Shown: positions 1-4,186 of the stretch, piece by piece | How the letters are laid out: each line of letters begins with the position of its first letter | Position numbering within the stretch: position 1 is the first letter of the stretch | From: Nitrospirales bacterium | GTDB lineage: Bacteria; Nitrospirota; Nitrospiria; Nitrospirales; UBA8639 | Direction of reading: 5' to 3' | Length of the DNA: 5,491 nucleotides | Assembly: GCA_021604265.1 (NCBI GenBank) | Contig: BQIY01000186.1 | Span: forward strand, 1-5,491 | Program-made: the position numbers and the translations under genes | The notes under the pieces: model-generated | The model's input: the letters and a program-made list of their open reading frames with translations, nothing else | Database searches by the model: none | What the model was told of the DNA's origin: nothing

Positions 1-98
1 AAAAAGTTTTCCCCTTCGGGCCCTGGGGTGGACGAATCGGCGGCGTCTTGATGATCTTAATCGGTGGGGTACTCTTACTGACGTCGCGAACGCCTTAA
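1..98 (+). CDS. C-terminal end of a membrane protein (5' end outside window)
   Basis: Frame 3 is open from the window edge to a TAA at 96-98 and encodes 31 residues. It starts with Lys-Val-Phe-Pro-Phe-Gly-Pro-Trp, then Gly-Gly-Arg, then a hydrophobic run (IGGVLMILIGGVLLLTS) and a short polar tail. This is the pattern of a final transmembrane helix. A basic residue followed by a Gly/Leu/Ile-rich last helix recalls the C-terminus of CcdA/DsbD-type cytochrome c biogenesis proteins, but that identity is a guess; any polytopic membrane protein could end this way. The gene is convergent with the propeller gene, the two stop codons being 14 bases apart, and no clear terminator hairpin lies between them. 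The coding call rests on the uninterrupted hydrophobic frame and the tight convergent spacing. Confidence 0.55.
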   Translation, partial: KVFPFGPWGGRIGGVLMILIGGVLLLTSRTP

Positions 99-112
99 CA
101 ACCGCAGCGAGG

Positions 113-1147
113 TTATGATGGTGGAACCGTGACTCGGGCAATGGTATTGGCGTCGGTGCCAAACCAAATAGTTTGCGTGGGCTGGTGGTAGACCATATGC
201 CGGACTGTGCCGCCGCCGCTTTTGATGTTGGTTATGCTGATCATGTCTTCTGTTTTGGGATCAAATCCGATGAGTCGATTCGGCAATGCGCCCGTTTCCA
301 CAAACCAGACGCGATCCTGATCATCGACCGTCATCCCATATGGTCGTGCATCGTGACCCCCAGGAGCCAGCCATTCTTTCACTGTGTTGGTCGATGGGTT
401 AAATCTCCCGAGATACCCTTCTGCATAGTCGACATACCAGATGGCTCCATCGGACGTGAGCGCCAATCGTCGCGGCCGTGCATCGGAACGAGGCAGTGAA
501 ATTTCTTTCACGGACTGTGTTGCAGAATCAATGGTTCCCAACGTATTCGAACCAAATTCAGTAAACCATGGCACGTGGGCAGCATCAACAACAATACCAT
601 AGGGACGGGCGTTTGCTGTGAGAAGTGGAGTTAAGATAACACTACCTGAATCCATAGTTAATCGGCCCACAAAATTTCCCTGTTGGACGGTGAACCAGAT
701 TTCATTGTTGTCTCCAAAGACCAGGGTATGTGGATCGGATGCCCCAGAATTGGGCATAGGATATTTGATGATGTTTCCGGTTTTCGGATCGAGTTTGCCG
801 ATATGCGCGGCCCGATTACCTGCATACCACACGAACCCTTGTTCATCGACGATGAGATTGTGGGGACCTGTCCCAGAATCTAACGGATACTGTCGAAACT
901 TGCCGGTCTTAGGTTCAAACACTGCCACATATTCACCCTGCTGCCCGACAAACCATACGCGATGATCTTGATCAACATAGGGATCACGCGGCCTCGTCTG
1001 CTCCCACGGCACCGCCCACTCCATCAGGGCGACAGGACTTTTTTCGCCGTGTCCGTGCTTCGACTCGGCCGCGGCGCAGCCGAGAAACGCAACAAGACTG
1101 CACCAGACAATGATACTGAAGACAGAAAGAGCGGAATGCCCTCTCAT
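113..1147 (-). CDS. Exported seven-bladed beta-propeller protein, Vgb/streptogramin-lyase-like
   Basis: The 344-residue protein has a basic start, a hydrophobic segment (residues about 6-23) and Phe-Leu-Gly-Cys at 21-24. That could be an imperfect lipobox (lipoprotein anchored at Cys24), or a signal peptide cut after Ala-Ala-Ala at 25-27. A His-rich linker (SKHGHGEK) follows. The rest is seven repeats of about 42-47 residues, each with an Asp/Gln-rich turn and Trp-Phe or Trp-Tyr near residues 65, 107, 151, 194, 237, 281 and 328, most followed by Gly-x-[FL]-[DN]-P-x-T. This is the Vgb / NHL / SMP-30-like propeller pattern. Vgb itself is a cytoplasmic lyase that opens streptogramin B; most exported relatives have no known substrate and resistance should not be inferred. 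The ATG at 1147 is chosen because GGAGG (1154-1158) lies 6 bases upstream; the longer frame would need a TTG at 1189. It lies 45 bases downstream of the lysine-rich small gene and is probably cotranscribed with it. Confidence 0.9.
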   Translation of the reverse strand: MRGHSALSVFSIIVWCSLVAFLGCAAAESKHGHGEKSPVALMEWAVPWEQTRPRDPYVDQDHRVWFVGQQGEYVAVFEPKTGKFRQYPLDSGTGPHNLIVDEQGFVWYAGNRAAHIGKLDPKTGNIIKYPMPNSGASDPHTLVFGDNNEIWFTVQQGNFVGRLTMDSGSVILTPLLTANARPYGIVVDAAHVPWFTEFGSNTLGTIDSATQSVKEISLPRSDARPRRLALTSDGAIWYVDYAEGYLGRFNPSTNTVKEWLAPGGHDARPYGMTVDDQDRVWFVETGALPNRLIGFDPKTEDMISITNIKSGGGTVRHMVYHQPTQTIWFGTDANTIARVTVPPS

Positions 1148-1192
1148 GGATAACCTCCCAACACAATTCGCTGATGTGACAACGCGCAAACC

Positions 1193-1291
1193 CTATCCAT
1201 TTTTCTTGGCTTTTTTTTCTGCGCGTTTTTCCTTCATCGATTTGGAAGGTTTCTTTTTGGTTTCTTTTCGTGAGTCCTGACTTTTGGCCAT
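1193..1291 (-). CDS. 32-residue lysine-rich small protein
   Basis: ATG at 1291 runs to TAG at 1193-1195. The product begins MAKSQDSRKE and ends EKKAKKNG; 12 of 32 residues are Lys and 2 are Arg, with no hydrophobic core, so it is probably extended or disordered and able to bind nucleic acid or other polyanions. Evidence for translation is the Shine-Dalgarno AAGGAG (1300-1305) 8 bases from the ATG and its position directly upstream of the propeller gene on the same strand (45-base gap). I recall similar short Lys-rich hypothetical proteins in environmental bacteria but cannot name a family. The A-rich codons (AAA, AAG, GAA) make chance low-complexity sequence a real alternative, so the ribosome-binding site carries much of the weight. 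A longer ORF in another frame at 1234-1467 overlaps it and looks spurious. Confidence 0.6.
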   Translation of the reverse strand: MAKSQDSRKETKKKPSKSMKEKRAEKKAKKNG

Positions 1292-1709
1292 GCTGATGAC
1301 TCCTTGGGGTTTGAATGAATCCTCTCAGATTGCCATTCGGCGCGACATCCTACCGAACCTTTTCGCGAAAGTATAGCCATTAACCTAGCAAGTATTCTTA
1401 CGTAAAAAATAAACAACACGACTGACGCACAGAAAACGTCGGTATGAACGTTTCGTGAAAGAAACATCTACAGCAAAATAGTCGCCAAAGATCTGTCCTC
1501 CTCAAAATTTCTTCTATTCATGACGGCAGCATAAGCTTTTGACTTCTAAATGACCATGGTTCAAGAAAACAGGAAATTTCCGTGTAAATTCAATCCTCAA
1601 ACACAATAAGGCTCATCAAATTCCTCCAAGACGGCAGACATTCACATGGCTCACACAACTCTATCAATAACAGTCATATTTGACTCACCACCATGAGAAT
1701 GTTACCCTA

Positions 1710-1725
1710 AGGCACGGTTTGAGCT
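1710..1725 (+). promoter_or_regulatory. Possible sigma-54-type promoter
   Basis: AGGCACGGTTTGAGCT matches the -24/-12 consensus TGGCACG-N4-TTGCW in its essential parts: GG and GC with exactly 10 bases between, and a full GGCACG. Mismatches are A for the leading T and GA for TT before the GC. Transcription would begin near 1737 and read through the repeats and hairpins into the small genes at 1900-2516. No activator gene is in the window, and one match in about 600 bases of spacer can arise by chance. Confidence 0.3.
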
Positions 1726-1730
1726 ACGGA

Positions 1731-1752
1731 TACTGCTACAAAGTACTCCTAC
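1731..1752 (+). repeat. Direct repeat TACTNCTAC, 13-base period
   Basis: TACTGCTAC (1731-1739) and TACTCCTAC (1744-1752) differ at one base and are separated by AAAG. A related inverted copy, GTAGTAC, lies at 1798-1804. Tandem and inverted short TAC motifs are typical of sites for LuxR/FixJ-type response regulators. Alternatively, GTACTCCTAC could pair with GTAGTAC to close an RNA stem around the hairpin at 1762-1780. Neither role is shown by the sequence alone. Confidence 0.35.
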
Positions 1753-1761
1753 AGGACCAAA

Positions 1762-1780
1762 AGAGGGGTACACCCCATCT
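1762..1780 (+). repeat. GGGG/CCCC hairpin in the operon leader
   Basis: AGAGGGG, loop TACA, then CCCC-A-TCT. This gives a four-G/C plus three-pair stem with one bulged A (1777), followed by TTTGACG. The stem is G/C-strong but the T tract is too short for a convincing intrinsic terminator. It may be an attenuator-like or structural element of the leader, or a protein-binding inverted repeat (GGGGT-AC-ACCCC). Confidence 0.35.
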
Positions 1781-1863
1781 TTGACGATTGAGCCCCGTAG
1801 TACGTGTGCTTTAACCCAAATGTTTCGGTTATGCATTTTAATGCGAGTGTATAGCCGTGTGAG

Positions 1864-1886
1864 AGCGAGGAGATCGCTTGATCTTC
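1864..1886 (+). repeat. Two overlapping, mutually exclusive hairpins before a ribosome-binding site
   Basis: Hairpin A is AGCGA (1864-1868), loop GGAGA, TCGCT (1874-1878). Hairpin B is GGAGATC (1869-1875), loop GCTT, GATCTTC (1880-1886), seven pairs including one G-T wobble. They share bases, so only one can form. Hairpin B ends immediately before TGAGGT (1887-1892), the presumed ribosome-binding site of the 31-codon ORF. The arrangement could influence translation, but no ligand-binding fold is recognised. Confidence 0.35.
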
Positions 1887-1899
1887 TGAGGTCATACAC

Positions 1900-1995
1900 A
1901 TGTCTCAGATAACGGGTACGAACGTTCCGACAGTAGGCAAGCATGTCGCCAGTAAGCTACCCATCTCAGTCAAGAAGGAGAGAGAGATACGATGA
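1900..1995 (+). CDS. Possible 31-residue small protein or leader peptide
   Basis: ATG at 1900 runs to TGA at 1993-1995. The product starts MSQITGTNVP and ends in a charged tail, VKKEREIR. TGAGGT (1887-1892) lies 7 bases upstream of the ATG, good spacing for a Shine-Dalgarno. The stop overlaps the start of the 99-residue gene as ATGA, the usual sign of translational coupling, and the next gene's AAGGAG (1975-1980) is embedded in its Lys-Lys-Glu codons. No family is recognised. It may be a real small protein, a leader peptide that opens the next ribosome-binding site, or a chance frame; at 31 codons, length gives no support. Confidence 0.42.
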   Translation: MSQITGTNVPTVGKHVASKLPISVKKEREIR

Positions 1996-2291
1996 AGATG
2001 ACTAAAGGTTGGCCAGCTCACAAACGTCCTCATAAAATAGTCCGAATTAAGGATAACCGTAGCATCCCCTGGAAAACCTTGGGATTGACTGACCCGTCCG
2101 AAGAACAACGGTCTCGGTCGATGGACGAAATTCGACAGCAAGTCTTAATGATGTCGTCTCAAGAAATTGGCCAAGGGTTTGACGAGATCCAATATGAAGA
2201 GCCGCCGAAGGCCACCACGGTCTCGACTCGTGCCAAAACTGATCGCAAGCCACATGGTCGAGCGACCAAGAAGCAAACACTCCAACGCTAG
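1992..2291 (+). CDS. 99-residue charged protein of unknown function
   Basis: ATG at 1992 to TAG at 2289-2291. AAGGAG (1975-1980) lies 11 bases upstream, slightly long; the in-frame ATG two codons on would be further still. The N-terminus (residues 1-23) is basic with His, Lys and Arg around a Trp-Pro. A NRSIPWKTLGLTDPSEEQ segment (22-39) leads into a probable amphipathic helix (about 37-62, MDEIRQQVLMMSSQEIGQG). An acidic patch (FDEIQYEEPP) precedes a basic, probably disordered tail rich in Lys, Arg and Thr. There is no signal peptide or membrane segment, so it is probably cytoplasmic. I do not recognise the family. It is the first clear gene of a + strand small-protein operon, 33 bases ahead of the 63-residue gene. 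The basic ends suggest RNA, DNA or ribosome contact, which is inference only. Confidence 0.75.
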   Translation: MKMTKGWPAHKRPHKIVRIKDNRSIPWKTLGLTDPSEEQRSRSMDEIRQQVLMMSSQEIGQGFDEIQYEEPPKATTVSTRAKTDRKPHGRATKKQTLQR

Positions 2292-2324
2292 GGAGGAGAA
2301 AGGCTTCGTTCTATAGCCGATGTA

Positions 2325-2516
2325 ATGGGAAAAATTAAGAAAGAAACCCAAGGGAAACGACTTCGCGAACATGCTCAACGACTCAAACGCCAAGAAAAGG
2401 CTATGCGTCGAGAGCAACGTAAGGACCAAGCTGCAGCTGAAACGCGCCCCGTCGTCGAAGGGGAAGATCCCGATCTTATCGGTCTACGCTGTGGCCCCCA
2501 ACCTCCCCTGTTTTAA
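2325..2516 (+). CDS. 63-residue basic helical protein with acidic EGEDPDL / GPQPP tail
   Basis: ATG at 2325 to TAA at 2514-2516. Residues 1-37 are a continuous Lys/Arg/Glu/Gln-rich region (GKRLREHAQRLKRQEKAMRR) expected to form one long highly basic helix. The C-terminal 19 residues switch to EGEDPDLIGLRCGPQPPLF, acidic then proline-rich. I recall short hypothetical proteins with a similar basic helix and 'GEDPDL...GPQP' ending in environmental bacteria, but no named family. The upstream gene ends 33 bases before. The strong Shine-Dalgarno-like GGAGGAGAAAGG (2292-2303) is 21 bases from the ATG, too far for normal use, and no closer in-frame start exists because the frame opens at the TAG at 2289. 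ATGTAA (2320-2325) directly precedes and overlaps the start, so re-initiation is possible. It is likely cotranscribed with the 99-residue gene. Confidence 0.78.
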   Translation: MGKIKKETQGKRLREHAQRLKRQEKAMRREQRKDQAAAETRPVVEGEDPDLIGLRCGPQPPLF

Positions 2517-2857
2517 GTAACTTCCTTCAAATCTCGACAAGACCTACTCAATCAACAACCATTAAGGTTGACTCGAATCCACATCATCCCCATTTAGTTC
2601 CCGCTCAAACAAAGAAGCTCGCCTCCACATTTCCCTAGTCACACGACACCAACAATCCTCTTTTGAGCACAATTGTTTCCCGCTCTACCCCTGACAAGAT
2701 TTACCTGCCTCCCTTGCAGTCTTCATCAAGGAACGTCGTTCCTGCACAACCACACAATAGTTCCAGCAAATCCGAATAATAGAGCGAATCCAAATACGTT
2801 CCAGCTCAACCATGAGGACTCTCAACGCGATATTCAATGTGTCAAGAGTACGAAAAA
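2517..2857. other. Spacer without a convincing gene
   Basis: The + strand here is A- and C-rich and poor in G, unlike the flanking genes. CAACC-ATTAA-GGTTG (2556-2570) is a small hairpin after the 63-residue gene with no T run, so at best a weak terminator. TTCCCGCTC occurs twice (near 2597 and 2677). A 15-base palindrome lies at 2729-2743. On the minus strand two short overlapping frames (2685-2813 and 2726-2809) look weak; the second would encode a short hydrophobic peptide. I see no RNA gene. Confidence 0.55.
2729..2743. repeat. 15-base palindrome AGGAACG-T-CGTTCCT
   Basis: Two perfect 7-base arms around a single central T. As RNA it would form a 5-pair stem with a CGTCG loop; as DNA it has the symmetry of a dimeric regulator site. 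It lies about 330 bases upstream of the DUF454 gene with no recognisable promoter beside it, so no role can be assigned. Confidence 0.4.
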
Positions 2858-3058
2858 TCATTGGATCGGCTCTAACTGACCATGATTGACGTTTTCTCTC
2901 ACGTATTGGATATCAACATGGTACAGGTTGGCGCGTTCTCGTTTCGGTATCACTGAAAGGGCTATAGATGGACCAACGTCAGATTGCTCAATAATTTGGG
3001 CGTATTCGCCGATAGATCCATTGGGAAGAGCCTCTGAAAAATTGAGAAAAGTCTGTAT
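2858..3058 (-). pseudogene. Coding-like 66-codon frame without a normal start, probable gene remnant
   Basis: The minus strand is open from just after an in-frame TAA (3059-3061) to a TGA (2858-2860), 66 sense codons without ATG, TTG or an early GTG. The translation looks like a real protein: it includes FSEALPNGSIGEYAQ, IIEQSDVGPSIALSVIPKR and NLYHVDIQYVRENVNHG, with balanced composition and first-codon purines, unlike nearby shadow frames. It would have to start at ATA (3058) or ATT, and no Shine-Dalgarno precedes it. The simplest reading is the C-terminal part of a gene whose front was lost where the DUF454 gene now begins (ATG at 3061 on the other strand). I do not recognise the family. 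Alternatives are an intact small gene with a rare start codon, or a chance open frame. Confidence 0.4.
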
Positions 3059-3060
3059 TT

Positions 3061-3486
3061 ATGATTATTCAATCTGTCCCGTTACGACTTGGGGTGTTAC
3101 TTATTGGGTGGATCAGTCTCGCCTTGGGATTCATCGGCATTTTCCTTCCTATTCTGCCAACAACCCCATTCATCCTTCTCGCAGCCTATTGCTTTTCAAA
3201 AAGTTCTCCTCAACTGCACCACTGCCTGCTACACCAGCCAACACTTGGTCCTATGATTCAAAACTGGGAACAACATGGCAGTATTAGCAAACGAGCCAAA
3301 GTCACCGCGACCGTGACAATGCTGCTGCTTTTCTCCTTTTCTCTATTTATACTTTCAGTCGGGATACTCTTAAAAACGATGCTGATCGGCATAGCGGCGG
3401 GCGTCTTAGCGTTTATCTGGACGAGGCCATTACCACCCTATGACAGGTCCAGAGAAACGCAAACAAAACTCGCAAACGAAATGTGA
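3061..3486 (+). CDS. DUF454 (YbaN-family) inner-membrane protein
   Basis: The 141-residue product matches the DUF454 / YbaN family in length and pattern. It has a first membrane segment (about 9-29, LLIGWISLALGFIGIFLP), the family signature FLPILPTTPF (28-37), a second hydrophobic part (34-45) ending in CFSKSSP, a polar loop with HQPTLGPMIQNWEQHG (58-73), a basic SKRAK, and two more helices (about 84-104 and 105-121) before a polar tail. It should sit in the inner membrane. The family's function is unknown. The start is fixed: the frame is closed by TGA six codons upstream, and only the ATG at 3061 is usable. The ribosome-binding site is weak (GAGAAAAG near 3044-3051). It stands alone on its strand, is convergent with the gene at 3653-4024, and its first base abuts the remnant frame on the opposite strand. 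No terminator is obvious in 3487-3652. Confidence 0.9.
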   Translation: MIIQSVPLRLGVLLIGWISLALGFIGIFLPILPTTPFILLAAYCFSKSSPQLHHCLLHQPTLGPMIQNWEQHGSISKRAKVTATVTMLLLFSFSLFILSVGILLKTMLIGIAAGVLAFIWTRPLPPYDRSRETQTKLANEM

Positions 3487-3652
3487 AGAAGGCCAGGCAA
3501 TCCCAGCGTTCCTATTCGAGTCACACAAATATCTTTCTCGATCACCAGTTTTCACCTCTTTTCAACAGACACTCAAACCCTACTAGACAGATCACTTCAC
3601 ACAAATACAAGCCACCAGTCTTCCTTCATACCATAGGGCAACCTTTTCTCAA

Positions 3653-4024
3653 TCAGCCTTCTGCCGAGCGAAAGACGGCCAAGAGATCACTGAGTGCCAG
3701 GGTCTTAATTCTTAGTGTTTCGCGTTCTTGATCCACTTGCACTTTGTGTTCTGAATCTCCAGGGTTTTGGCTCAAGGCTTTTGCACATTTCATAATCCGA
3801 TCATATTCTTGCTCGACTTTTTCAGGTACAATTCTATTCGTAGACAAAAGGGTGATCACGGCATGCTTGGTCTCCACCAAATGCTTCTGAAACTCACCTT
3901 CGGACAGCGATGAACTCCCGTCTTCCGTTCGACAACGATCAAGATATTGCGCGAGAAGCACATACAACCTCAATAGGGTCTCGGTTGTTCGAATGTGTTG
4001 TGGCACAGATTCTTCTTGAGACAT
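3653..4024 (-). CDS. 123-residue all-helical protein of unknown function
   Basis: Start at the ATG at 4024 because AAGGAGG (4030-4036) lies 5 bases upstream, a near-ideal ribosome-binding site; the frame also extends to an ATG at 4090 that lacks such a site. TGA at 3653-3655. The predicted layout is four helices: residues about 11-32 (TETLLRLYVLLAQYLDRC), 41-61 (EGEFQKHLVETKHAVITLL), 67-86 (PEKVEQEYDRIMKCAKAL) and 92-119 (HKVQVDQERETLRIKTLALSDLL), with a Ser-rich turn at 36-41. There is no signal peptide or membrane segment. The helices are rich in Glu, Gln, Lys and Leu, suggesting a small bundle or a partner-binding cytoplasmic protein. No family is recognised. The gene lies 141 bases downstream of the hydrolase on the same strand but has its own likely promoter (4101-4109). 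Confidence 0.82.
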   Translation of the reverse strand: MSQEESVPQHIRTTETLLRLYVLLAQYLDRCRTEDGSSSLSEGEFQKHLVETKHAVITLLSTNRIVPEKVEQEYDRIMKCAKALSQNPGDSEHKVQVDQERETLRIKTLALSDLLAVFRSAEG

Positions 4025-4100
4025 AATGGCCTCCTTTGGGCTTAGACTTGTCACAGCTGCCCAGTCGTCGCGAGTGAACTCACCCCGCACCTTGCTCTTT

Positions 4101-4109
4101 ATTGTATCA
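4101..4109 (-). promoter_or_regulatory. Extended -10 promoter for the 123-residue gene
   Basis: On the minus strand TGATACAAT gives an extended -10 (TGn) joined to TACAAT, five of six matches to TATAAT. No good -35 is seen at 15-18 bases, which is acceptable for extended -10 promoters. Transcription would start near 4094, leaving a leader of roughly 70 bases. GTGA-AC-TCAC at 4074-4083 falls in this leader and could be a small operator. Confidence 0.45.
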
Positions 4110-4165
4110 CGCTATTTTGATTGACTGATGATATTTTAACGCCTACGGAATGAAATCCAGTAAAG

Positions 4166-4186
4166 TTACTCTGATGAGCAGAGTAA
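4166..4186. repeat. Inverted repeat spanning the hydrolase stop codon
   Basis: TTACTCTG (4166-4173), loop ATGAG, CAGAGTAA (4179-4186): a perfect 8-base stem with 5-base loop. The left arm includes the stop codon of the hydrolase gene. In the gene's direction the stem is followed by CTTTACTGGATTTC, T-rich but not a clean T run, so at best a weak terminator. Confidence 0.55.

Larger units (their letters stand above)
1292..1899. other. Gene-poor stretch between divergent transcription units
   Basis: No frame here has both a good ribosome-binding site and coding-like composition. Positions 1306-1700 are AT-rich and look featureless apart from a small inverted repeat (GTTTC-6-GAAAC near 1449-1464). 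Promoters for the two units must lie here, the lysine-rich gene reading left and the small-protein operon reading right, but I see no strong -35/-10 pair for either. The right half, 1710-1892, is richer and carries a sigma-54-like box, a direct repeat and several hairpins, listed separately. It may be an activated promoter followed by an untranslated leader. Confidence 0.6.

Noticed and set aside
113..1147. Streptogramin resistance gene
   Set aside because: The protein is exported and only shares the propeller pattern. Blade-level similarity to Vgb does not support lyase activity, and most such relatives have unknown substrates.
1234..1467. 77-codon minus-strand ORF
   Set aside because: It overlaps the lysine-rich gene in another frame, has no ribosome-binding site and has random-looking composition.
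1781..1809. TTGACG as a -35 box for the small-protein operon
   Set aside because: The sequence 17 bases downstream (GTGTGC) is not a -10 element.
1702..2141. Minus-strand ORFs opposite the operon leader and the 99-residue gene
   Set aside because: They lack ribosome-binding sites, overlap better-supported + strand genes or signals, and their translations look like antisense shadows.
2685..2813. 42-codon minus-strand ORF beginning MVELERIW
   Set aside because: Only a weak GAGAG precedes it, it overlaps a competing frame, and the composition is not convincing.
2886..2914. TTGACG as a -35 box for the DUF454 gene
   Set aside because: No acceptable -10 lies 16-18 bases downstream (GATATC matches only three positions).
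2673..3287. Plus-strand ORFs at 2673-2879 and 2886-3287
   Set aside because: The first has low-complexity Asn/Pro/Ser-rich composition and no start signal. The second runs out of frame through most of the DUF454 gene.
3483..3731. 82-codon plus-strand ORF starting at GTG over the DUF454 stop
   Set aside because: It runs into the well-supported minus-strand gene at 3653-4024 and has a Ser/Arg/Pro-rich shadow-like composition. The overlapping stop and start alone are not enough.
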